Made by a program: the position numbers and the translations under genes. This document shows, in pieces, positions 12,027 through 20,520 of a stretch of 64,000 nt of DNA (position 1 is the first letter of the stretch; every line of letters begins with the position of its first letter). Source of the DNA: AP-15 sp963795485 (GTDB lineage Bacteria > Pseudomonadota > Alphaproteobacteria > ATCC43930 > CGMCC-115725); the NCBI GenBank assembly GCA_963795485.1, contig CAWCIL010000001.1:1-64000 (forward strand), written 5' to 3'. The notes under the pieces are model-generated. The model saw only the letters and a program-made list of their open reading frames with translations. It was not told the DNA's origin and did no database searches.

Positions 12027-13496
12027 TCAAAAATCGACGGTCACGCGAACCCCGAGGACCAAGGCATTCTTCAACGGCGGGGCGCTCGGCGCGGTCGGGA
12101 TGCCGGCGCCGGAGTTGATGACGAGCTGCAGATCGGGCTGCACCTTGAACCACGGCGTGAGCCGCGCGTAATAGGTGGCTTCGATGATCGTCTCGCCGGG
12201 GCTGTAGGGCGCGCCGGACCCGGTGTAGAAGATCACGTCGCTGCCGTACTGCCGCTCGGCGGCGCTGATCCCGGCATAGGTCACCGCCAGACCCGCGATA
12301 TCGTGCGACCGGCCGGGAACCGGACCCTTCCAATTCAGCCCGCCATCGATGAACAGGTCGCTCGGATTGCGGTCGCCGGGCGCATGCATGACCTGCAGGA
12401 AAAGACTTATGCCCTGTGCAGCGGTATTCGGCTGCCTCCAGATCGTCTGGTCGATGACCAGATAGAAACCGCGGTCGGTGGCGTGCTGCAGCGGCAATCC
12501 GGTGCTCTGCGGATTTGCCAAGGACAGCCCGTCGGTGGCGGTCAGCGGATCGGCGAACGGCCCGGTCGCCACCCACATCCCGAGCTTGTAGGTGCCCGGC
12601 TGACCAAAGCGCGCCAAAACGCCGGGCGAATACCACAGCTCGGCGAAGGAAAGCGTGTGATCGTTGAGCCGGAACGCGGTGCCGTGCAGGTCGCGCTGCT
12701 GCGGGTCGCCGACGCCGGGAGGGGCCGGATCGTCGGTATAGACCGCCCCGATCAAGGTAATCTCGTCGCTCGCCTGAAACTGGCCGCGGACGAACGGCGA
12801 GGCGAGTGGATAGTTGGGTCCGCCCGAGGGCAGATCGAGCGCCAGCAGCGCCGGAAAACCGAAGCTCGAATTCAGGAACAGGCCGGCGTATTGCGACAGC
12901 ATCAGCTCGTCGTTGGCGCCCTCCTGGCCAAACCGCAGCGAGAACTTGTTGCCGAACAGCTGCTGCTCGAACCACAGATCATAGAGCTTGGCGCTCGGGG
13001 TCGCTTCGAGGCCGCTGATCAGCTGCAAGGAGCCGACGAGCTGCGGGGTCGGGCCGATGCCGTGGGCCTGAAAGCCGCTGACGAAGATATGGGCGCCCTG
13101 CCAGCGGCCTTTTGTCGCCGCATCGAGGTCAACGCACAGGCTGCCGAGTGCCAGCCCGTCATAGGCGCCGCCCCGCCTGAGCCCGCCAGTCAGATTGCCC
13201 CATAACTCGCTCTGTTCCTGGAGACCGAAGCCGATGCCGTAATCCGACAGGCGACTGCGCAACCCGCCCCAGTCGCCGAGCAGCGTGTCGGGCGCGCAGG
13301 CGTCGGCCGGGCCGTCCCAAACCTGCGCCGACCCGGCCGCGGGCGCGACGAATGCCCCCAGTGCAAAGGCCAGCAACGCCCTCAGCGACCGACCGAAGCG
13401 ACACAGGACCGAACCGGCGGCGGCGCCCGCTGCCCGTCCAGCCGCCGGTACTGTGCTCGGCGATGGAGCGCAGGAGTCCACCGAACCGCCGCCCAT
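12027..13496 (-). CDS. oprB: Carbohydrate porin, OprB family
   Basis: A 489-residue outer-membrane porin. After a poorly conserved leader and a hydrophobic signal segment (LRALLAFALGAFVAPAAGSA) come LLGDWGGLRSRLSDYGIGFG, the OprB opening, and then repeated amphipathic beta strands. The C-terminus ends VTVDF, with the terminal aromatic residue of outer-membrane barrels. Family members pass sugars or small solutes. The first 20 residues look too polar, so a start further in may be used. It follows cbtA on the same strand by 34 bases and may be read from the same transcript. The frame is intact. Confidence 0.85.
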   Translation of the reverse strand: MGGGSVDSCAPSPSTVPAAGRAAGAAAGSVLCRFGRSLRALLAFALGAFVAPAAGSAQVWDGPADACAPDTLLGDWGGLRSRLSDYGIGFGLQEQSELWGNLTGGLRRGGAYDGLALGSLCVDLDAATKGRWQGAHIFVSGFQAHGIGPTPQLVGSLQLISGLEATPSAKLYDLWFEQQLFGNKFSLRFGQEGANDELMLSQYAGLFLNSSFGFPALLALDLPSGGPNYPLASPFVRGQFQASDEITLIGAVYTDDPAPPGVGDPQQRDLHGTAFRLNDHTLSFAELWYSPGVLARFGQPGTYKLGMWVATGPFADPLTATDGLSLANPQSTGLPLQHATDRGFYLVIDQTIWRQPNTAAQGISLFLQVMHAPGDRNPSDLFIDGGLNWKGPVPGRSHDIAGLAVTYAGISAAERQYGSDVIFYTGSGAPYSPGETIIEATYYARLTPWFKVQPDLQLVINSGAGIPTAPSAPPLKNALVLGVRVTVDF

Positions 13497-13530
13497 TTCA
13501 ACAGTCGGTTCCGCTTGGCGGGGGGTCGGC

Positions 13531-14307
13531 TCAGAGCGCCGATGTGTTAAGCCGCAATTCTCTCCGGCTCATCGTGGCGTGCTCCGTCGCGGCGCCGAAG
13601 ACCAAGCCGATGGTTGTCCACATGATCAGTTGTGCCCCCAACGAGGCAATCCTGAACTGCCACAGCACGACAGCCGGGAATTGTCCGGGCACCTCATTGA
13701 TGGGCGGCAACGCCAAGCCGGCCGCGACCACGACGATCAGATACGCGGCGCCGGCGATCAATGCCGCGTTCCACACGCCATAGCGAGGGACCAGCCGCCG
13801 ACGGAGCATTCCCGCCGCGATCATCGCGGCGAGCGAGATTGCGATCATGCTGAAATACAGCGCCGTGCGCGGGCCGATGGTGGCCGGATCGCCGACGGAT
13901 GGCGGGTTTGCCGGATATTTCAGGTTTGGCACGACATAGACGGCGACAAGGCCCACAGCCGCCAGCAAGGCCGCCGTGGCTCGCGGGCCCAAATCGCTCG
14001 CCCGGCCATAGGCTAAGGCGAACGCCAACGCGAACAGCCCGCCGAACGCCACACTATAAACCATGACGCCGGTGAACAGGCCGAGGCCCGCCTGAACCCG
14101 TCGGCTGACCAGCTCGGGCTCCGCTTGTTCCGTTGGCGCGGGCAAGCCTTGAGCGATCAAAGCGCGCGCTTTTGCCTGGTCTAGCTGCGTTTCAAAGGCG
14201 ATGGCGCGGTCAACCTGCGGCTCGCCAACAATCTTCAAAAAGCCGAAACAGAGGAAGCCGGCGACAATGCCGATCAGCATCCCGCGCAGCAGCAGCGCGC
14301 CCGCCAC
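13531..14307 (-). CDS. cbtA: CbtA family cobalt transporter subunit
   Basis: A 258-residue membrane protein with about six hydrophobic segments, starting (GTG at 14307) with LLLRGMLIGIVAGFLCFGF and GEPQVDRAIAFE, the conserved CbtA N-terminus. It ends in a helix followed by a short tail. It follows cbtB by 15 bases, and the pair sits directly behind a cobalamin riboswitch, which is the standard setting for CbtBA predicted cobalt uptake systems. It presumably forms an inner-membrane complex with CbtB. The frame is intact. Confidence 0.85.
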   Translation of the reverse strand: MAGALLLRGMLIGIVAGFLCFGFLKIVGEPQVDRAIAFETQLDQAKARALIAQGLPAPTEQAEPELVSRRVQAGLGLFTGVMVYSVAFGGLFALAFALAYGRASDLGPRATAALLAAVGLVAVYVVPNLKYPANPPSVGDPATIGPRTALYFSMIAISLAAMIAAGMLRRRLVPRYGVWNAALIAGAAYLIVVVAAGLALPPINEVPGQFPAVVLWQFRIASLGAQLIMWTTIGLVFGAATEHATMSRRELRLNTSAL

Positions 14308-14322
14308 GATGCAGGCTTTCGT

Positions 14323-14532
14323 TTAGTGGCAGGGAAAGCCGAGCAGATGACGCCCGTCATGGACAAACTCGTGCACATACATGCCCCGGACCAGCGAGGT
14401 TGCGCCTTCTTCTGCGCCGACGAAATAGATCGCCAGCATCAGCATCAGGCCGCCGAGGATTGCCCACGGCAAAATCTCGCGAATCGGAAGGGCGACTGGC
14501 CGTGTCGTGGGGACGGAGGAAGTGATGCTCAT
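14323..14532 (-). CDS. cbtB: CbtB family cobalt transporter subunit
   Basis: A 69-residue protein with one membrane helix (ILPWAILGGLMLMLAIYFVG) and a histidine-rich tail, HEFVHDGRHLLGFPCH, in which the conserved histidines are thought to bind cobalt. Length and tail match CbtB. The ATG at 14532 has ccaaggagatccagcg upstream, a strong ribosome site. It is first in the transcript behind the cobalamin riboswitch, with cbtA 15 bases downstream. Cobalt specificity is predicted from the family and its regulation. Confidence 0.88.
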   Translation of the reverse strand: MSITSSVPTTRPVALPIREILPWAILGGLMLMLAIYFVGAEEGATSLVRGMYVHEFVHDGRHLLGFPCH

Positions 14533-14574
14533 CGCTGGATCTCCTTGGATTGCGCGTCCGGTTAGAGGCCTATC

Positions 14575-14695
14575 CGATTGCGAGGGGGGTCTGACTTTCG
14601 GCTCGCCTGGTCTGCGCGAGCCGATCACAGTGGCGCGACCGTGCCGGGCTTTCACCGGCTTCCGCACCTCGCAACGTTACGATTGAGCATAGAAA
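14575..14695 (-). promoter_or_regulatory. Cobalamin riboswitch upstream of cbtBA
   Basis: Reading the minus strand toward cbtB there is ggtgcggaagccggtgaaag, then gcccggcacgg, the conserved core gcgccactgtga (14625-14638 in reverse), and further on gccgaaagtcagacc, the B12-box-like end. This order and the GCCACTG core are diagnostic for cobalamin (AdoCbl) riboswitches. The cbtB start is about 45 bases downstream, leaving room for the ribosome site, so control of translation start is plausible. It would shut down cobalt uptake when B12 is plentiful. Confidence 0.85.
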
Positions 14696-14804
14696 GCGGC
14701 GTTCGGCCATGTCAAGCGGTGGAGCAACGAGTCGCGCGTTGCGGCAGCCTCTGCGCCGGCAGGACCGCAGGCTGGCGTTTTCGCCGGCGACGCCTCCGAA
14801 GCAA

Positions 14805-15255
14805 TCAGCCGTTCGATGCCTGCCGCATTGCCGCCGCGGCGCGACGCACCAGCTCGTCACGCGACAAATCCTCGATCCGGGTGGCGATGTACCAGCGGTT
14901 GCCGGTCGGGTCAACGACCCCGGCGCTGCGGTCGCCATAAAACTGATCGGCGGGGGCCGAGAGCGAGGTCGCGCCAGCCTCGAGCGCGCGCCGATAGGTG
15001 GCGTCAACGTCGGCCACATAGAGGTAGAGCGTCGCCGGCATTGCCGTCGAACCCTCCGTGGGCGTCGCCGATCATCACCACCAAATCGCCGATGCGGGCC
15101 TCGGCATGGCCGATCCGACCCTCGGGCGCGGCGAGCCGTTCGGTCTCCTCGGCGTCGAACGCGCGCTTCAGGAAATCGAGCAGCCTTGCCGCGCCCTCGA
15201 CCATGAGATAGGGGGTGACGCTGTGATATCCCTCGGGAATTGGCGTCAGCGGCAT
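14805..15255 (-). CDS. VOC/PhnB-like glyoxalase-fold protein (frameshifted)
   Basis: A VOC-superfamily protein of the PhnB type: IPEGYHSVTPYLMVEGAARL at the start, RIGHAEARIGDLVVMIGDAH in the middle and LYLYVADVDATYRRALEAGA, then DQFYGDRSAGVVDPTGNRW at the end. One extra base near 15045 splits it. Corrected length is about 149 residues. The ATG at 15255 follows cggagagagcgat. These proteins bind metal through His/Glu, but the substrate of this subgroup is usually unknown. It is on the same strand as, but separate from, the cbtBA transcript (110 bases upstream of the riboswitch). Confidence 0.75.
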
Positions 15256-15309
15256 ATCGCTCTCTCCGTTCCAGTCGGCGGACCCCGGCACCTCGATGAT
15301 AACACCGGC

Positions 15310-16482
15310 CTAATGCCGAGGGGATCGTTCGGCGCGGCCGTCCGCGAGCGCCAGCCGGCCTTTGTCCGCTGACGGCTCGGCGACCGTATCGGGGGGCTCG
15401 ACGGTTTGCGGCTGCGGCGGGAGCCTCGGCGCGTCGGCGGGTGCTTCGGCCTGAAAAACGGGTGCTTCGGCCTGAAAAAACGGAATCAGCTTTTCCCGCA
15501 CCTCGCAGCGCAAATCCCAGGTCTGGCCGGGATTGCGGGCGCTGACCAGAGCGCGCAGCTCGACCTTGCCGTCGGGCAGGTCGGTCACTTGCAGTTTCGC
15601 CACCTTGCCGTCCCACAGCCTGCTTTGCCGCAGAATTTCGTCGAGCTTCTGCCGCACGCGGTCAACCGCAACCGAAAAGTCGACCCGCAGCACCACCGCG
15701 CCGATCTGCTCGGCGCTTTCATAGGTCCAATTCTGGAACGGCTTCTCGATGAAATAGGTCAGCGGCACGATCATCCGCCGCAAATCCCACAGACGAACCA
15801 CGACATACGTGCTGGTGATCGTCTCGATCCACCCGGTTTCGCCCTCGACCACGACCTGGTCCTCGACCCGAAACGGCTGGGTGATCGCGATCTGAATGCC
15901 GGCGAGCAGATTGCCCAGCACCGGGCGGGCCGCGAGACCCAGCACCAGGCCGGCGGCCCCGGCCGAGGCGAACAGGCTGACCCCGTATTGCCGGACCAAG
16001 TCGAAGGTCATCAGCGCGGCGCCCACCGTGACCAGGGCCAGCAGGGTTTTCGCGACCCGCTGCAAAATCCGCATCTGGGTCACGTGCTTGCGGGCGAGGA
16101 GGTTGTCCTCGGTATCGGTGCGGAAACGACGCAGATAGACCGCGGTGGCAATGTCGATCGCGATCGCCGCTGCCCAGCCGATGGTCAGGATGAAGGCCAG
16201 CAGCAGCGCCCGCCCGATCGCGATCGTCGTCCCATAGGGAAACCGCGCGGCGGGCAGCGCCGCCCCGAGAACCAGGATCACGACAAAGGTGCTCGCCGGC
16301 CCCTGTCCGCGCTCCAGCAGGGTTTGCAGGAACGGGCTGAACCGTCCGGCCAGGCGGATCAGCCGGCGGGTGAACCAGCGGTAAATCGACAGCACGATCA
16401 GCGCCGGCACGATCATGATGACCATGCCGGTCACCCAATGCGGTACCCACTCGTGGATCCACCCGAAAATCGCCGCCATCAA
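15310..16482 (-). CDS. MscS-family mechanosensitive channel
   Basis: A 390-residue inner-membrane protein with four or five membrane helices followed by the MscS pore helix and beta domain: SLFASAGAAGLVLGLAARPV, then NLLAGIQIAITQPFRVEDQV and VVVEGETGWIETITSTYVVV. The C-terminal tail contains a short tandem repeat, FQAEAPVFQAEAP, followed by a proline-rich end. It would open under membrane tension to relieve osmotic shock. No partner gene is adjacent; the divergent M20 gene starts 158 bases away. The frame is intact. Confidence 0.87.
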   Translation of the reverse strand: MMAAIFGWIHEWVPHWVTGMVIMIVPALIVLSIYRWFTRRLIRLAGRFSPFLQTLLERGQGPASTFVVILVLGAALPAARFPYGTTIAIGRALLLAFILTIGWAAAIAIDIATAVYLRRFRTDTEDNLLARKHVTQMRILQRVAKTLLALVTVGAALMTFDLVRQYGVSLFASAGAAGLVLGLAARPVLGNLLAGIQIAITQPFRVEDQVVVEGETGWIETITSTYVVVRLWDLRRMIVPLTYFIEKPFQNWTYESAEQIGAVVLRVDFSVAVDRVRQKLDEILRQSRLWDGKVAKLQVTDLPDGKVELRALVSARNPGQTWDLRCEVREKLIPFFQAEAPVFQAEAPADAPRLPPQPQTVEPPDTVAEPSADKGRLALADGRAERSPRH

Positions 16483-16640
16483 AAACCCCCTCGGCTCGAC
16501 TGCCCGATGCGCCGGGTCTGGCGCGTGCTTTGCGGGATAACGCCAAAACCGGCGCCATGGCCCATCGCCGACCCTCGCTTGCCACAGGCGGACGCATTAC
16601 CCTCAGCTTTTTCCGGGGTCGATCCTTTGGAGCGCGGGTT

Positions 16641-17825
16641 ATGAGCATCGAGGCGAAGAGCGCCATTCTCGAGCATCTCGGCCGTCAACATCAGGCCATG
16701 GTGGCGCTGTTGGCCGAGCTCGTCGGCATCGATTCGGGCAGCTACAACAAGGCCGGCGTCAACGCGGTCCAGGCTCGGCTGCGGGCCTGGCTCGAAGCCG
16801 CCGGCATCGCCTGCGAGATGTTTCCTCACGACCGGTTCGGCGGCTGCATGGCGGCGCGCCTTCCGGCGGGCGGCGGCGGCGGCCAAAGCGGTCGGGGCGG
16901 CAACCGGCCGATCGTGCTGATGGGTCATTGCGACACGGTCTTCCCCGACGGCACCGTGGCGCAGCGGCCGTTCCGCATCGACGGCATTCAGGCCTTCGGC
17001 CCGGGAGTGGCCGACATGAAGGCGGGCCTCGTCATGAACAGCTTCGTGCTCGCTGCGCTGCGCCGGTTCGGCGCGCCCTGCCCGCTCGTCGGCCTCTACA
17101 CCGCCGACGAGGAGATCGCCTCGCCGTCCTCGCGCCCGGTCATCGAGGCCGAGGCCAAAGACGCGCGCGCCGTCTTCAACGCCGAGCCCGGCCGGCCCTC
17201 CGGCAATCTCGTGTCGCGGCGCAAGGGGGCGGCCTTCATCGAATTGGAAGTGACCGGGCGGGCCGCCCATTCGGGTGCCGCGCACGCCGACGGGGTCAGC
17301 GCCATCGAGGCGATGGCCCGCAAGATCCAGCGCCTGCACAAATTGACCGACTACGATCTCGGCACCACGGTCAATGTCGGGCTGGTGCAGGGCGGCCAGT
17401 CGGTCAACACCGTAGCGCCCCGCGCCACCGCCGGGATCGATGTGCGCTTCCCGACCCTCAACATCATGGAAAAAATCCTCGCCGAGGTGCGCGAGATCTT
17501 GAACTACAGCGAATTGCCGGGCAGCGAGAGCCGCATCCTGCGCGAGGGCAACTTTCTGCCGTTAGAGCAGGACGAAGCGAGCCGCGCATTGCTCGACGCC
17601 TACGCCCGCTCGGCCGCAAGCCTCGGCATGCCGGGCGTCGGCGGCGAAGCGACCGGCGGCTCGGCCGACAGCGGCTTCACCGCGGCCCTCGGCACCCCCA
17701 CCCTGTGCGGCACCGGCCCGATCGGCGGCAACGCCCACACCGACGACGAATGGTGCCGCCTCGACACCCTCGTGCCCCGCGCCCAAGCCCTGGCGCTGAC
17801 CGTCCTCAACGTCGGCGCTGGGTGA
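16641..17825 (+). CDS. M20-family metallopeptidase (glutamate carboxypeptidase-like)
   Basis: A 394-residue zinc peptidase/deacylase of the M20A (CPG2-like) group. Metal and catalytic motifs are visible: MGHCDTVFPDG (His and first Asp), GPGVADMKAGL (bridging Asp), TADEEIASP (catalytic Glu pair), a Glu in FNAEPGRP and a C-terminal His in GGNAHTDDEW. The ATG at 16641 begins the conserved part; an upstream in-frame extension is not convincing. It is cytoplasmic, with no signal peptide. It probably removes an N-acyl or C-terminal glutamate-like group. The substrate cannot be told from sequence. Confidence 0.85.
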   Translation: MSIEAKSAILEHLGRQHQAMVALLAELVGIDSGSYNKAGVNAVQARLRAWLEAAGIACEMFPHDRFGGCMAARLPAGGGGGQSGRGGNRPIVLMGHCDTVFPDGTVAQRPFRIDGIQAFGPGVADMKAGLVMNSFVLAALRRFGAPCPLVGLYTADEEIASPSSRPVIEAEAKDARAVFNAEPGRPSGNLVSRRKGAAFIELEVTGRAAHSGAAHADGVSAIEAMARKIQRLHKLTDYDLGTTVNVGLVQGGQSVNTVAPRATAGIDVRFPTLNIMEKILAEVREILNYSELPGSESRILREGNFLPLEQDEASRALLDAYARSAASLGMPGVGGEATGGSADSGFTAALGTPTLCGTGPIGGNAHTDDEWCRLDTLVPRAQALALTVLNVGAG

Positions 17826-18078
17826 GGTGCAGCGAATGCGTGACCGACGCAGGGAAACCCTGCCATTCCTTGGCCCGGACCTCCTCAGCAAGGGGTAGGA
17901 CGGAGGTAATCCGCCTCCTTCGCCATGCCGCCCAGCCGCATCGTGGCGCAACCGACGCCGGCCCTTTGATGAAACAGCCACGCACCAACAATGGCCCGGA
18001 TGGCGGATTGCATCCGCCCTGCGCTTGCTCCCCGGCACCGGGGTACGGCATGCTGCCCCCGACTTGAAGGAGGCGGCG
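17826..18078. other. Intergenic region with palindromic repeat
   Basis: This gap between the M20 and alcohol dehydrogenase genes holds the 17-base string ggcggattgcatccgcc at 18002-18018. Its exact reverse complement lies downstream of the dehydrogenase at 19206-19222. A related fragment (ggaggtaatccgcctccttc) is at 17900-17920. These look like copies of a small dispersed repeat. No other feature was seen. Confidence 0.5.
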
Positions 18079-19095
18079 ATGGCCAAGATGCGGGCGGTTC
18101 AAGTGACGCGGGCCGGCGGCCCGCTCGAACTCGTCGAGCGTGACGTGCCCGAGCCGGGAGAGGGCGAGGTCCGCGTCCGCGTCGAAGCCTGCGGAGTGTG
18201 CCACAGCGACAGTCTGACCGTCGAGGCGCAGTGGCCCGGCCTCTCCCTCCCGCGCATCCCTGGGCACGAAATCGCCGGCGTGATCGATGCGCTCGGCGCC
18301 GGCGTGGTCGGCTGGCGCGCCGGGCAGCGCGTCGGCGTCGGCTGGTTTGGCGGGCATTGCGGGCATTGCGAGCCGTGTCGGCGTGGCTGGTTGATCGACT
18401 GCCGCAACCTGCGCATACCCGGCATCTCCTACGACGGCGGCTATGCCGAGGCGATGCTGGCTCCCGCCGACGCGCTCGTCGCGATCCCCGACGAGTTTGG
18501 CGCCGCCGAAGCAGCACCGATGCTCTGCGCCGGGGTCACGACCTTCAATGCGCTGCGCCACAGCGGGGCGATGCCTGGCGATCTGGTCGCGATCCTCGGT
18601 ATCGGCGGTCTCGGCCATCTCGGGGTGCAGTTCGCGAACAAGCTCGGCTTCCGCACCGTCGCGATCGCACGCGGCGCCGACAAGGAGGCGCTCTCCCGCA
18701 AGCTCGGCGCGCACCACTTCATCGACAATGCGAGCGAGGACGTCGCGGCGGCGCTCAACCGCCTCGGTGGCGCGCGGGCCGTGCTGGCGACCGTCACCGC
18801 CGCCCAGGCGATGACGGCCGCGATCGACGGGCTCGCGGTGCGCGGCCGCCTCGTCGTGGTCGGCGTCGATGCCGAGCCGATCCAGGTCTCCCCGCTGCAG
18901 CTGATCGGCGCCAGCCGCAGCGTCGTGGGCCACGCCGCCGGCGCGTCGATCGATTCGGAGGACACCCTCGGCTTCAGCGCGCTGTCGGGCGTACGTCCGA
19001 TGATCGAGACAATGCCGCTCGCACGCGCGCCGGAGGCCTACGCGCGGATGATGCGCGGCGCCGCCCGCTTCCGAATGGTGCTGACGATCCCATAG
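18079..19095 (+). CDS. Zinc-dependent alcohol dehydrogenase
   Basis: A 338-residue medium-chain dehydrogenase. The catalytic zinc ligands are in ACGVCHSDS and PGHEIAG, and the structural zinc site is CGHCEPCRRGWLIDC. The Rossmann motif is ILGIGGLGHLGVQFANKLG. The start at 18079 follows aaggaggcggcg, a near-perfect ribosome site. The closest type is the alcohol dehydrogenase catalytic-domain group that uses NAD(P) on primary alcohols or aldehydes. It stands alone, flanked by inverted copies of a 17-base palindromic repeat. Confidence 0.88.
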   Translation: MAKMRAVQVTRAGGPLELVERDVPEPGEGEVRVRVEACGVCHSDSLTVEAQWPGLSLPRIPGHEIAGVIDALGAGVVGWRAGQRVGVGWFGGHCGHCEPCRRGWLIDCRNLRIPGISYDGGYAEAMLAPADALVAIPDEFGAAEAAPMLCAGVTTFNALRHSGAMPGDLVAILGIGGLGHLGVQFANKLGFRTVAIARGADKEALSRKLGAHHFIDNASEDVAAALNRLGGARAVLATVTAAQAMTAAIDGLAVRGRLVVVGVDAEPIQVSPLQLIGASRSVVGHAAGASIDSEDTLGFSALSGVRPMIETMPLARAPEAYARMMRGAARFRMVLTIP

Positions 19096-19395
19096 CGCCA
19101 ACGCCTGCGGTGAAGCCGCGGCCGCCGCGCCCGATGCCCGCCCGCACCCTGCCGGCCATCAGCCTCGGCCTCGCCGCGCGGTCACCTCAACCTGCCAGCG
19201 TGTAGGGCGGATGCAATCCGCCGCCTCCTTCGCACGTTCCCCCTCCAGGTCGCATCGTGAAATCGCCCGCGGACGCCGTCTCCCCGATCGACCAGATCAA
19301 GGAGATGACCGCTCACGCCGCGGGGCCATCGTCCGGTTTGCATTGACAACGCGAGGTTGATTTGGCAGAAAACGTCTAAACGTCTCTGGATTTCC
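19096..19395. other. Intergenic region before the R-M system: repeat, possible promoter
   Basis: At 19206-19222 lies ggcggatgcaatccgcc, the inverse of the copy before the dehydrogenase. At 19343-19348 there is ttgaca, a good -35 box, though the matching -10 is weak. At 19372-19386 the hexamer acgtct occurs twice, two bases apart, just ahead of the methyltransferase start. This could be an operator for autoregulation or chance; I rate it low. Confidence 0.35.
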
Positions 19396-20520
19396 ATGAC
19401 ATACGCACCGGGCAACATCCGCAATTCGATCATACGCTACCTGTTGGGCATCGGCGGAGCGGCCTCGGTCGCGGCAATTCATCGAGCGGTTGAAAACCAA
19501 ATCGGAGCAGTAGCCCCATCTTCAGTGCGGTCGTATTTGAACCTGAACACGCCCGAAGTGTTCGAGCGCATTGGTCGAGGCCGCTATGGTCTCAAGGTCG
19601 CCGGAAGCGGCCAGAACGAGCCCTCCGCGTTCGAGCCAGCTTTTGCGACTGGCAAAGCGGAATTTTATCAGGCGGACTGTTTCGACTGGCTGGCTAGCCG
19701 CGACCCGACTTCAATTCATGCGGTAGTGACGGACCCGCCTTACGGCCTAGTGGAATATAGCGCAGAGGAACAGCGAAAGCTGCGTAGCGGGCGAGGCGGG
19801 ATCTGGCGGATACCGCCTTCGTTTGATGGTCACAAGCGCGCACCGTTGCCACGGTTTACGGTTCTCGACGGTGAAGATCGCGAAGCGCTGCACGGATTTT
19901 TCAAGCACCTCGGCTCTCTGCTCGCGCGTGTGACTGTGCCGGGCGCAAATATCCTGATAGCGAGTAATCCCTTGCTGTCGCACATCGTCGCATCGGCAAT
20001 GGTGGAGTCGGGACTAGAGCTGCGCGGCAGCATCGTTCGATTAGTAATGACAATGCGTGGCGGTGATCGCCCAAAGAACGCTCACCTTGAATTTCCCGAC
20101 GTGAGCGTGATCCCGCGCGCGATGTGGGAGCCGTGGGTAATGTTACGCCGCCCGCTTGACGGTCGAGCGCAGGACAATTTGCGGAACTGGAAAACTGGTG
20201 GCTTCCGCCGCCTCTCCGAAGATCGCCCCTTTGGCGACGTTATCAAGTCCGGGCCGACACCAAAAGTCGAGCGGACCCTGGCTCCGCATCCGTCGCTTAA
20301 GCCGCAGGCTTTCCTTCGCCAAGTGGTACGGGCCATCCTTCCACTGGGTGAAGGTGTAATCCTTGACCCGTTTGCCGGGGCCGGTTCAACAATGGCTGCA
20401 GCCAATGTGCTCGGTCACCACAGCATCGGCGTCGAGTGCGATACTCGGTATGTAAGGATGGCTGAAATGGCGATTCCCAAACTGTCGTCATTGGCTACGG
20501 TAAATCCAGTTCGCACGTAG
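19396..20520 (+). CDS. Type II DNA methyltransferase (N4/N6, beta-class order)
   Basis: A 374-residue DNA amino-methyltransferase. Catalytic motif IV TDPPYG is at residues 112-117, and the AdoMet-binding DPFAGAGST is near the end (about 324-332), so the motif order is that of the beta class. Residues 10-67 (IIRYLLGIGG ... FERIGRGRYGL) look like a HARE-HTH-type winged helix, a module seen on some restriction-modification proteins. It overlaps the convergent endonuclease gene by 33 bases. Base use is less GC-rich than the neighbours, which suggests transfer. ATG 19396 is chosen; 19357 is also possible. Recognition sequence unknown. Confidence 0.85.
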   Translation: MTYAPGNIRNSIIRYLLGIGGAASVAAIHRAVENQIGAVAPSSVRSYLNLNTPEVFERIGRGRYGLKVAGSGQNEPSAFEPAFATGKAEFYQADCFDWLASRDPTSIHAVVTDPPYGLVEYSAEEQRKLRSGRGGIWRIPPSFDGHKRAPLPRFTVLDGEDREALHGFFKHLGSLLARVTVPGANILIASNPLLSHIVASAMVESGLELRGSIVRLVMTMRGGDRPKNAHLEFPDVSVIPRAMWEPWVMLRRPLDGRAQDNLRNWKTGGFRRLSEDRPFGDVIKSGPTPKVERTLAPHPSLKPQAFLRQVVRAILPLGEGVILDPFAGAGSTMAAANVLGHHSIGVECDTRYVRMAEMAIPKLSSLATVNPVRT

